A stretch of 64,000 bases of DNA from Pristionchus mayeri (taxonomy: Eukaryota; Nematoda; Chromadorea; Rhabditida; Neodiplogasteridae), in NCBI GenBank assembly GCA_036245805.1, contig BTRK01000006.1, positions 1,715,613 to 1,779,612 on the forward strand. Reading direction: 5' to 3'. Shown here one piece after another: positions 26,601-39,551 of this stretch; position 1 is the first letter of the stretch, and every line of letters begins with the position of its first letter. A program made the position numbers and the translations under genes. The notes beneath the pieces were generated by a model. It did no database searches and was not told where the DNA came from. It saw only the letters and a program-made list of their open reading frames with translations.

Positions 26601-29600
26601 GTAACCGAAAATTGATAGTCATGACAAATAAGTATGACAGGTTTTCTGCTCGTATACTTTCCTGGTTTAATATATGCCATATCTGTTCATCTGAACCGGG
26701 CAAAACATTTATCTGAGCATGGAGAATCACGCCTTGTAACCGAAAATTGATAGTCCTGCCAAATAAGTATGACGGGTTTTCTGCTCGTATACTTTTCTGG
26801 TTTAATATATGCCATATCTGTTCATCTGAACCGGGCAAAACATTTATCTGAGCATGGAGAATCACGCCTTGTAACCGAAAATTGATAGTCATGACAAATA
26901 AGTATGACAGGTTTTCTGCTCGTATACTTTCCTGGTTTAATATATGCCATATCTGTTCATCTGAACCGGGCAAAACATTTATCTGAGCATGGAGAATCAC
27001 GCCTTGTAACCGAAAATTGATAGTCATGCCAAATATGTATGACGGGTTTTCTGCTCGTATACTTTTCTGGTTTAATATATGCCATATCTGTTCATCTGAA
27101 CCGGGCAAAACATTTATCTGAGCATGGAGAATCACGCCTTGTAACCGAAAATTGATAGTCATGCCAAATAAGTATGGCAGGTTTTCTGCTCGTATACTTT
27201 TCTGGTTTAATATATGCCATATCTGTTCATCTGAACCGGGCAAAACATTTATCTGAGCATGGAGAATCACGCCTTGTAACCGAAAATTGATAGTCATGCC
27301 AAATAAGTATGGCAGGTTTTCTGCTCGTATACTTTTCTGGTTTAATATATGCCATATCTGTTCATCTCCAAATAAGTATGACAGGTTTTCTGCTCGTATC
27401 CTTTTCTGGTTTAATATATGCCATATCTGTTCATCTGAACCGGGCAAAACATTTATCTGAGCATGGAGAATCACGCCTTGTAACCGAAAATTGATAGTCA
27501 TGCCAAATAAGTATGGCATGTTTTCTGCTCGTATACTTTTCTGGTTTAATATATGCCATATCTGTTCATCTGAACCGGGCAAAACATTTATCTGAGCATG
27601 GAGAATCACGCCTTGTAACCGAAAATTGATAGTCATGCCAAATAAGTATGACGGGTTTTCTGCTCGTATACTTTTCTGGTTTAATATATGCCATATCTGT
27701 TCATCTGAACAGGGCAAAACATTTATCTGAGCATGGAGAATCACGCCTTGTAACCGAAAATTAATAGTCATGCCAAATAAGTATGACAGGTTTTCTGCTC
27801 GTAAACTTTCCTGGTTTAATATATGCCATATCTGTTCATCTCCAAATAAGTATGACAGGTTTTCTGCTCGCATCCTTTTCTGGTTTAATATATGCCATAT
27901 CTGTTCATCTGAACCGGGCAAAACATTTATCTGAGCATGGAGAATCACGCCTTGTAACCGAAAATTGATAGTCATGCCAAATAAGTATGACAGGTTTTCT
28001 GCTCGTATCCTTTTCTGGTTTAATATATGCCATATCTGTTCATCTGAACCAGGCAAAACATTTATCTGAGCATGGATAATCACGCCTTGTAACCGAAAAT
28101 TGATAGTCATGCCAAATAAGTATGACGGGTTTTCTGCTCGTATACTTTTCTGGTTGAATATATGCCATATCTGTTCATCTGAACCGGGCAAAACATTTAT
28201 CTGAGCATGGAGAATCACGCCTTGTAACCGAAAATTAATAGTCATGCCAAATAAGTATGACAGGTTTTCTGCTCGTATACTTTTCTGGTTTAATATATGC
28301 CATATCTGTTCATCTGAACCGGGCAAAACATTTATCTGAGCATGGAGAATCACGCCTTGTAACCGAAAATTGATAGTCATGCCAAATAAGTATGACGGGT
28401 TTTCTGCTCGTATACTTTTCTGGTTTAATATATGCCATATCTGTTCATCTCCAAATAAGTATGACAGGTTTTCTGCTCGTATCCTTTTCTGGTTTAATAT
28501 ATGCCATATCTGTTCATCTGAACCGGGCAAAACATTTATCTGAGCATGGAGAATCACGCCTTGTAACCGAAAATTGATAGTCATGCCAAATAAGTATGAC
28601 AGATTTTCTGCTCGTATACTTTTCTGGTTTAATATATGCCATATCTGTTCATCTGAACCGGGCAAAACATTTATCTGAGCATGGAGAATCACGCCTTGTA
28701 ACCGAAAATTGATAGTCATGCCAAATAAGTATGACAGGTTTTCTGCTCGTGTACTTTTCTGGTTTAATATATGCCATATCTGTTCATCTGAACCGGGCAA
28801 AACATTTATCTGAGCATGGAGAATCACGCCTTGTAACCGAAAATTGATAGTCATGACAAATAAGTATGACAGGTTTTCTGCTCGTATACTTTCCTGGTTT
28901 AATATATGCCATATCTGTTCATCTCCAAATAAGTATGACAGGTTTTCTGCTCGTATCCTTTTCTGGTTTAATATATGCCATATCTGTTCATCTGAACCGG
29001 GCAAAACATTTATCTGAGCATGGAGAATCACGCCTTGTAACCGAAAATTGATAGTCATGCCAAATAAGTATGACGGGTTTTCTGCTCGTATACTTTTCTG
29101 GTTTAATATATGCCATATCTGTTCATCTGAACCGGGCAAAACATTTATCTGAGCATGGAGAATCACGCCTTGTAACCGAAAATTAATAGTCATGCCAAAT
29201 AAGTATGACAGGTTTTCTGCTCGTATACTTTCCTGGTTTAATATATGCCATATCTGTTCATCTCCAAATAAGTATGACATTTTTTCTGCTCGTATCCTTT
29301 TCTGGTTTAATATATGCCATATCTGTTCATCTGAACCGGGCAAAACATTTATCTGAGCATGGATTATCACGCCTTGTAACCGAAAATTGATAGTCATGCC
29401 AAATAAGTATGACAGGTTTTCTGCTCGTATACTTTTCTGGTTTAATATATGCCATATCTGTTCATCTGAACCGGGCAAAACATTTATCTGAGCATGGAGA
29501 ATCAAGCCTTGTAACCGAAAATTGATAGTCATGCCAAATAAGTATGACAGGTTTTCTGCTCGTGTACTTTTCTGGTTTAATATATGCCATATCTGTTCAT

Positions 29601-29879
29601 CTGAACCGGGCAAAACATTTATCTGAACATGGAGAATCACGCCTTGTAACCGAAAATTGATAGTCATGACAAATAAGTATGACAGGTTTTCTGCTCGTAT
29701 ACTTTTCTGGTTTAATATATGCCATATCTGTTCATCTCCAAATAAGTATGACAGGTTTTCTGCTCGTATCCTTTTCTGGTTTAATATATGCCATATCTCT
29801 TCATCTGAACCAGGCAAAACATTTATCTGAGCATGGAGAATCACGCCTTGTAACCGAAAATTAATAGTCATGCCAAATA

Positions 29880-31920
29880 AGTATGACAGGTTTTCTGCTC
29901 GTATACTTTTCTGGTTTAATATATGCCATATCTGTTCATCTGAACCGGGCAAAAGATTTATCTGAGCATGGAGAATCACGCCTTGTAACCGAAAATTGAT
30001 AGTCATGCCAAATAAGTATGACGGGTTTTCTGCTCGTATACTTTTCTGGTTTAATATATGCCATATCTGTTCATCTGAACCGGGCAAAACATTTATCTGA
30101 GCATGGAGAATCAAGCCTTGTAACCGAAAATTGATAGTCATGACAAATAAGTATGACAGGTTTTCTGCTCGTATACTTTCCTGGTTTAATATATGCCATA
30201 TCTGTTCATCTGAACCGGGCAAAACATTTATCTGAGCATGGAGAATCACGCCTTGTAACCGAAAATTGATAGTCATGCCAAATAAGTATGACGGGTTTTC
30301 TGCTCGTATACTTTTCTGGTTTAATATATGCCATATCTGTTCATCTGAACCGGGCAAAACATTTATCTGAGCATGGAGAATCACGCCTTGTAACCGAAAA
30401 TTAATAGTCATGCCAAATAAGTATGACAGGTTTTCTGCTCGTATACTTTCCTGGTTTAATATATGCCATATCTGTTCATCTCCAAATAAGTATGACAGGT
30501 TTTCTGCTCGTATCCTTTTCTGGTTTAATATATGCCATATCTGTTCATCTGAACCGGGCAAAAGATTTATCTGAGCATGGAGAATCACGCCTTGTAACCG
30601 AAAATTGATAGTCATGCCAAATAAGTATGACGGGTTTTCTGCTCCTATACTTTTCTGGTTTAATATATGCCATATCTGTTCATCTGAACCGGGCAAAACA
30701 TTTATCTGAGCATGGAGAATCAAGCCTTGTAACCGAAAATTGATAGTCATGCCAAATAAGTATGACGGGTTTTCTGCTCGTATCCTTTTCTGGTTTAATA
30801 TATGCCATATCTGTTCATCTGAACCGGGCAAAACATTTATCTGAGCATGGAGAATCACGCCTTGTAACCGAAAATTAATAGTCATGCCAAATAAGTATGA
30901 CAGGTTTTCTGCTCGTATACTTTCCTGGTTTAATATATGCCATATCTGTTCATCTCCAAATAAGTATGACAGGTTTTCTGCTCGTATCCTTTTCTGGTTT
31001 AATATATGCCATATCTCTTCATCTGAACCAGGCAAAACATTTATCTGAGCATGGAGAATCACGCCTTGTAACCGAAAATTAATAGTCATGCCAAATAAGT
31101 ATGACAGGTTTTCTGCTCGTATACTTTTCTGGTTTAATATATGCCATATCTGTTCATCTGAACCGGGCAAAAGATTTATCTGAGCATGGAGAATCACGCC
31201 TTGTAACCGAAAATTGATAGTCATGCCAAATAAGTATGACGGGTTTTCTGCTCGTATACTTTTCTGGTTTAATATATGCCATATCTGTTCATCTGAACCG
31301 GGCAAAACATTTATCTGAGCATGGAGAATCAAGCCTTGTAACCGAAAATTGATAGTCATGACAAATAAGTATGACAGGTTTTCTGCTCGTATACTTTCCT
31401 GGTTTAATATATGCCATATCTGTTCATCTGAACCGGGCAAAACATTTATCTGAGCATGGAGAATCACGCCTTGTAACCGAAAATTGATAGTCATGCCAAA
31501 TAAGTATGACGGGTTTTCTGCTCGTATACTTTTCTGGTTTAATATATGCCATATCTGTTCATCTGAACCGGGCAAAACATTTATCTGAGCATGGAGAATC
31601 ACGCCTTGTAACCGAAAATTAATAGTCATGCCAAATAAGTATGACAGGTTTTCTGCTCGTATACTTTCCTGGTTTAATATATGCCATATCTGTTCATCTC
31701 CAAATAAGTATGACAGGTTTTCTGCTCGTATCCTTTTCTGGTTTAATATATGCCATATCTGTTCATCTGAACCGGGCAAAAGATTTATCTGAGCATGGAG
31801 AATCACGCCTTGTAACCGAAAATTGATAGTCATGCCAAATAAGTATGACGGGTTTTCTGCTCCTATACTTTTCTGGTTTAATATATGCCATATCTGTTCA
31901 TCTGAACCGGGCAAAACATT
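29880..31920 (-). repeat. 609-bp spacing nested in a 1218-bp HOR
   Basis: The rare variant gcaaaagattt (normally gcaaaacattt) occurs at about 29955, 30564, 31173 and 31782, each 609 bp apart. Alternate copies are more alike. Both the odd pair and the even pair share neighbours such as the singular gctcctatac near 30642 and 31860, giving a 1218-bp superperiod (8 L + 2 S). This shows an older 609-bp period re-duplicated as a dimer. Confidence 0.85.
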
Positions 31921-33469
31921 TATCTGAGCATGGAGAATCAAGCCTTGTAACCGAAAATTGATAGTCATGACAAATAAGTATGACAGGTTTTCTGCTCGTA
32001 TACTTTCCTGGTTTAATATATGCCATATCTGTTCATCTGAACCGGGCAAAACATTTATCTGAGCATGGAGAATCACGCCTTGTAACCGAAAATTGATAGT
32101 CATGCCAAATAAGTATGACGGGTTTTCTGCTTTTATACTTTTCTGGTTTAATATATGCCATATCTGTTCATCTGAACCGGGCAAAACATTTATCTGAGCA
32201 TGGAGAATCACGCCTTGTAACCGAAAATTAATAGTCATGCCAAATAAGTATGACAGGTTTTCTGCTCGTATACTTTCCTGGTTTAATATATGCCATATCT
32301 GTTCATCTCCAAATAAGTATGACAGGTTTTCTGCTCGTATCCTTTTCTGGTTTAATATATGCCATATCTGTTCATCTGAACCGGGCAAAACATTTATCTG
32401 AGCATGGAGAATCAAGCCTTGTAACCGAAAATTGATAGTCATGACAAATAAGTATGACAGGTTTTCTGCTCGTATACTTTCCTGGTTTAATATATGCCAT
32501 ATCTGTTCATCTGAACCGGGCAAAACATTTATCTGAGCATGGAGAATCACGCCTTGTAACCGAAAATTGATAGTCATGCCAAATAAGTATGACGGGTTTT
32601 CTGCTCTTATACTTTTCTGGTTTAATATATGCCATATCTGTTCATCTGAACCGGGCAAAACATTTATCTGAGCATGGAGAATCACGCCTTGTAACCGAAA
32701 ATTAATAGTCATGCCAAATAAGTATGACAGGTTTTCTGCTCGTATACTTTCCTGGTTTAATATATGCCATATCTGTTCATCTCCAAATAAGTATGACAGG
32801 TTTTCTGCTCGTATCCTTTTCTGGTTTAATATATGCCATATCTGTTCATCTGAACCGGGCAAAACATTTATCTGAGCATGGAGAATCACGCCTTGTAACC
32901 GAAAATTAATAGTCATGCCAAATAAGTATGACAGGTTTTCTGCTCGTATACTTTTCTGGTTTAATATATGCCATATCTGTTCATCTCCAAATAAGTATGA
33001 CAGGTTTTCTGCTCGTATCCTTTTCTGGTTTAATATATGCCATATCTCTTTATCTGAACCAGGCAAAACATTTATCTGAGCATGGAGAATCACGCCTTGT
33101 AACCGAAAATTAATAGTCATGCCAAATAAGTATGACAGGTTTTCTGCTCGTATACTTTTCTGGTTTAATATATGCCATATCTGTTCATCTGAACCGGGCA
33201 AAACATTTATCTGAGCATGGAGAATCACGCCTTGTAACCGAAAATTAATAGTCATGCCAAATAAGTATGACGGGTTTTCTGCTCGTATACTTTTCTGGTT
33301 TAATATATGCCATATCTGTTCATCTGAACCGGGCAAAACATTTATCTGAGCATGGAGAATCAAGCCTTGTAACCGAAAATTGATAGTCATGACAAATAAG
33401 TATGACAGGTTTTCTGCTCGTATACTTTCCTGGTTTAATATATGCCATATCTGTTCATCTGAACCGGGC

Positions 33470-34530
33470 AAAACATTTATCTGAGCATGGAGAATCACGC
33501 CTTGTAACCGAAAATTGATAGTCATGCCAAATAAGTATGACGGGTTTTCTGCTCGTATACTTTTCTGGTTTAATATATGCCATATCTCTTCATCTGAACC
33601 AGGCAAAACATTTATCTGAGCATGGAGAATCACGCCTTGTAACCGAAAATTAATAGTCATGCCAAATAAGTATGACAGGTTTTCTGCTCGTATACTTTTC
33701 TGGTTTAATATATGCCATATCTGTTCATCTGAACCGGGCAAAACATTTATCTGAGCATGGAGAATCACGCCTTGTAACCGAAAATTGATAGTCATGCCAA
33801 ATAAGTATGACAGGTTTTCTGCTCGTGTACTTTTCTGGTTTAATATATGCCATATCTGTTCATCTGAACCGGGCAAAACATTTATCTGAGCATGGAGAAT
33901 CACGCCTTGTAACCGAAAATTGATAGTCATGCCAAATAAGTATGACGGGTTTTCTGCTCGTATACTTTTCTGGTTTAATATATGCCATATCTCTTCATCT
34001 GAACCAGGCAAAACATTTATCTGAGCATGGAGAATCACGCCTTGTAACCGAAAATTGATAGTCATGCCAAATAAGTATGACGGGTTTTCTGCTCGTATAC
34101 TTTTCTGGTTTAATATATGCCATATCTCTTCATCTGAACCAGGCAAAACATTTATCTGAGCATGGAGAATCACGCCTTGTAACCGAAAATTAATAGTCAT
34201 GCCAAATAAGTATGACAGGTTTTCTGCTCGTATACTTTTCTGGTTTAATATATGCCATATCTGTTCATCTGAACCGGGCAAAACATTTATCTGAGCATGG
34301 AGAATCACGCCTTGTAACCGAAAATTGATAGTCATGCCAAATAAGTATGACAGGTTTTCTGCTCGTGTACTTTTCTGGTTTAATATATGCCATATCTGTT
34401 CATCTGAACCGGGCAAAACATTTATCTGAGCATGGAGAATCACGCCTTGTAACCGAAAATTGATAGTCATGCCAAATAAGTATGACGGGTTTTCTGCTCG
34501 TATACTTTTCTGGTTTAATATATGCCATAT
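33470..34530 (-). repeat. 540-bp HOR pair (4 L)
   Basis: From about 33470 to 33992 the sequence matches exactly at +540, including the atatctcttcatctgaaccagg, taatagtc and gctcgtgtac variants. Identity ends where the second copy enters an S unit near 34530. It is a short all-L duplication among S-containing HORs. Confidence 0.85.
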
Positions 34531-35959
34531 CTGTTCATCTCCAAATAAGTATGACAGGTTTTCTGCTCGTATCCTTTTCTGGTTTAATATATGCCATATC
34601 TCTTCATCTGAACCAGGCAAAACATTTATCTGAGCATGGAGAATCACGCCTTGTAACCGAAAATTGATAGTCATGCCAAATAAGTATGACGGGTTTTCTG
34701 CTCGTATACTTTTCTGGTTTAATATATGCCATATCTCTTCATCTGAACCAGGCAAAACATTTATCTGAGCATGGAGAATCACGCCTTGTAACCGAAAATT
34801 AATAGTCATGCCAAATAAGTATGACAGGTTTTCTGCTCGTATACTTTTCTGGTTTAATATATGCCATATCTGTTCATCTGAACCGGGCAAAACATTTATC
34901 TGAGCATGGAGAATCACGCCTTGTAACCGAAAATTAATAGTCATGCCAAATAAGTATGACAGGTTTTCTGCTCGTATACTTTTCTGGTTTAATATATGCC
35001 ATATCTGTTCATCTGAACCGGGCAAAACATTTATCTGAGCATGGAGAATCACGCCTTGTAACCGAAAATTGATAGTCATGCCAAATAAGTATGACAGGTT
35101 TTCTGCTCGTGTACTTTTCTGGTTTAATATATGCCATATCTGTTCATCTGAACCGGGCAAAACATTTATCTGAGCATGGAGAATCACGCCTTGTAACCGA
35201 AAATTGATAGTCATGCCAAATAAGTATGACGGGTTTTCTGCTCGTATACTTTTCTGGTTTAATATATGCCATATCTGTTCATCTGAACCGGGCAAAACAT
35301 TTATCTGAGCATGGAGAATCACGCCTTGTAACCGAAAATTGATAGTCATGCCAAATAAGTATGACGGGTTTTCTGCTCGTATACTTTTCTGGTTTAATAT
35401 ATGCCATATCTGTTCATCTGAACCGGGCAAAACATTTATCTGAGCATGGAGAATCACGCCTTGTAACCGAAAATTAATAGTCATGCCAAATAAGTATGAC
35501 AGGTTTTCTGCTCGTATACTTTTCTGGTTTAATATATGCCATATCTGTTCATCTGAACCGGGCAAAACATTTATCTGAGCATGGAGAATCACGCCTTGTA
35601 ACCGAAAATTGATAGTCATGCCAAATAAGTATGACGGGTTTTCTGCTCGTATACTTTTCTGGTTTAATATATGCCATATCTGTTCATCTCCAAATAAGTA
35701 TGACAGGTTTTCTGCTCGTATCCTTTTCTGGTTTAATATATGCCATATCTGTTCATCTGAACCGGGCAAAACATTTATCTGAGCATGGAGAATCACGCCT
35801 TGTAACCGAAAATTGATAGTCATGCCAAATAAGTATGACAGGTTTTCTGCTCGTATACTTTTCTGGTTTAATATATGCCATATCTGTTCATCTGAACCGG
35901 GCAAAACATTTATCTGAGCATGGAGAATCACGCCTTGTAACCGAAAATTGATAGTCATG

Positions 35960-38000
35960 ACAAATAAGTATGACAGGTTTTCTGCTCGTATACTTTTCTG
36001 GTTTAATATATGCCATATCTGTTCATCTCCAAATAAGTATGACAGGTTTTCTGCTCGTATCCTTTTCTGGTTTAATATATGCCATATCTCTTTATCTGAA
36101 CCAGGCAAAACATTTATCTGAGCATGGAGAATCACGCCTTGTAACCGAAAATTAATAGTCATGCCAAATAAGTATGACAGGTTTTCTGCTCGTATACTTT
36201 TCTGGTTTAATATATGCCATATCTGTTCATCTGAACCGGGCAAAACATTTATCTGAGCATGGAGAATCACGCCTTGTAACCGAAAATTAATAGTCATGCC
36301 AAATAAGTATGACGGGTTTTCTGCTCGTATACTTTTCTGGTTTAATATATGCCATATCTGTTCATCTGAACCGGGCAAAACATTTATCTGAGCATGGAGA
36401 ATCAAGCCTTGTAACCGAAAATTGATAGTCATGACAAATAAGTATGACAGGTTTTCTGCTCGTATACTTTCCTGGTTTAATATATGCCATATCTGTTCAT
36501 CTGAACCGGGCAAAACATTTATCTGAGCATGGAGAATCACGCCTTGTAACCGAAAATTGATAGTCATGCCAAATAAGTATGACGGGTTTTCTGCTCGTAT
36601 ACTTTTCTGGTTTAATATATGCCATATCTCTTCATCTGAACCAGGCAAAACATTTATCTGAGCATGGAGAATCACGCCTTGTAACCGAAAATTGATAGTC
36701 ATGCCAAATAAGTATGACAGGTTTTCTGCTCGTATACTTTTCTGGTTTAATATATGCCATATCTGTTCATCTGAACCGGGCAAAACATTTATCTGAGCAT
36801 GGAGAATCACGCCTTGTAACCGAAAATTAATAGTCATGCCAAATAAGTATGACAGGTTTTCTGCTCGTATACTTTTCTGGTTTAATATATGCCATATCTG
36901 TTCATCTGAACCGGGCAAAACATTTATCTGAGCATGGAGAATCACGCCTTGTAACCGAAAATTGATAGTCATGCCAAATAAGTATGACGGGTTTTCTGCT
37001 CGTATACTTTTCTGGTTTAATATATGCCATATCTGTTCATCTCCAAATAAGTATGACAGGTTTTCTGCTCGTATCCTTTTCTGGTTTAATATATGCCATA
37101 TCTCTTTATCTGAACCAGGCAAAACATTTATCTGAGCATGGAGAATCACGCCTTGTAACCGAAAATTAATAGTCATGCCAAATAAGTATGACAGGTTTTC
37201 TGCTCGTATACTTTTCTGGTTTAATATATGCCATATCTGTTCATCTGAACCGGGCAAAACATTTATCTGAGCATGGAGAATCACGCCTTGTAACCGAAAA
37301 TTAATAGTCATGCCAAATAAGTATGACGGGTTTTCTGCTCGTATACTTTTCTGGTTTAATATATGCCATATCTGTTCATCTGAACCGGGCAAAACATTTA
37401 TCTGAGCATGGAGAATCAAGCCTTGTAACCGAAAATTGATAGTCATGACAAATAAGTATGACAGGTTTTCTGCTCGTATACTTTCCTGGTTTAATATATG
37501 CCATATCTGTTCATCTGAACCGGGCAAAACATTTATCTGAGCATGGAGAATCACGCCTTGTAACCGAAAATTGATAGTCATGCCAAATAAGTATGACGGG
37601 TTTTCTGCTCGTATACTTTTCTGGTTTAATATATGCCATATCTCTTCATCTGAACCAGGCAAAACATTTATCTGAGCATGGAGAATCACGCCTTGTAACC
37701 GAAAATTGATAGTCATGCCAAATAAGTATGACAGGTTTTCTGCTCGTATACTTTTCTGGTTTAATATATGCCATATCTGTTCATCTGAACCGGGCAAAAC
37801 ATTTATCTGAGCATGGAGAATCACGCCTTGTAACCGAAAATTGATAGTCATGCCAAATAAGTATGACGGGTTTTCTGCTCGTATACTTTTCTGGTTTAAT
37901 ATATGCCATATCTGTTCATCTGAACCGGGCAAAACATTTATCTGAGCATGGAGAATCACGCCTTGTAACCGAAAATTAATAGTCATGCCAAATAAGTATG
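35960..38000 (-). repeat. 1014-bp HOR pair (7 L + 1 S)
   Basis: The rare ctctttatctg variant just after an S junction is at about 36090 and 37104, 1014 bp apart. The order of the L variants that follow is the same up to about 37.7 kb. S units near 38538 and 39552 are also 1014 bp apart, suggesting a related copy further right with a changed order. Confidence 0.78.
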
Positions 38001-39551
38001 ACGGGTTTTCTGCTCGTATACTTTTCTGGTTTAATATATGCCATATCTGTTCATCTGAACCGGGCAAAACATTTATCTGAGCATGGAGAATCAAGCCTTG
38101 TAACCGAAAATTGATAGTCATGACAAATAAGTATGACAGGTTTTCTGCTCGTATACTTTCCTGGTTTAATATATGCCATATCTGTTCATCTGAACCGGGC
38201 AAAACATTTATCTGAGCATGGAGAATCACGCCTTGTAACCGAAAATTGATAGTCATGCCAAATAAGTATGACGGGTTTTCTGCTCGTATACTTTTCTGGT
38301 TTAATATATGCCATATCTCTTCATCTGAACCAGGCAAAACATTTATCTGAGCATGGAGAATCACGCCTTGTAACCGAAAATTGATAGTCATGCCAAATAA
38401 GTATGACAGGTTTTCTGCTCGTATACTTTTCTGGTTTAATATATGCCATATCTGTTCATCTGAACCGGGCAAAACATTTATCTGAGCATGGAGAATCACG
38501 CCTTGTAACCGAAAATTGATAGTCATGCCAAATAAGTATGACGGGTTTTCTGCTCGTATACTTTTCTGGTTTAATATATGCCATATCTGTTCATCTCCAA
38601 ATAAGTATGACAGGTTTTCTGCTCGTATCCTTTTCTGGTTTAATATATGCCATATCTGTTCATCTGAACCGGGCAAAACATTTATCTGAGCATGGAGAAT
38701 CACGCCTTGTAACCGAAAATTAATAGTCATGCCAAATAAGTATGACGGGTTTTCTGCTCGTATACTTTTCTGGTTTAATATATGCCATATCTGTTCATCT
38801 GAACCGGGCAAAACATTTATCTGAGCATGGAGAATCAAGCCTTGTAACCGAAAATTGATAGTCATGACAAATAAGTATGACAGGTTTTCTGCTCGTATAC
38901 TTTCCTGGTTTAATATATGCCATATCTGTTCATCTGAACCGGGCAAAACATTTATCTGAGCATGGAGAATCACGCCTTGTAACCGAAAATTGATAGTCAT
39001 GCCAAATAAGTATGACGGGTTTTCTGCTCGTATACTTTTCTGGTTTAATATATGCCATATCTGTTCATCTGAACCGGGCAAAACATTTATCTGAGCATGG
39101 AGAATCAAGCCTTGTAACCGAAAATTGATAGTCATGACAAATAAGTATGACAGGTTTTCTGCTCGTATACTTTCCTGGTTTAATATATGCCATATCTGTT
39201 CATCTGAACCGGGCAAAACATTTATCTGAGCATGGAGAATCACGCCTTGTAACCGAAAATTGATAGTCATGCCAAATAAGTATGACGGGTTTTCTGCTCG
39301 TATACTTTTCTGGTTTAATATATGCCATATCTCTTCATCTGAACCAGGCAAAACATTTATCTGAGCATGGAGAATCACGCCTTGTAACCGAAAATTGATA
39401 GTCATGCCAAATAAGTATGACAGGTTTTCTGCTCGTATACTTTTCTGGTTTAATATATGCCATATCTGTTCATCTGAACCGGGCAAAACATTTATCTGAG
39501 CATGGAGAATCACGCCTTGTAACCGAAAATTGATAGTCATGCCAAATAAGT

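Noticed and set aside
27309..29475. 1083-bp HOR pair
   Set aside because: S-unit spacings repeat (27309/28392 and 27783/28866), but the variants in the intervening L units do not match, so the spacing alone is not enough.
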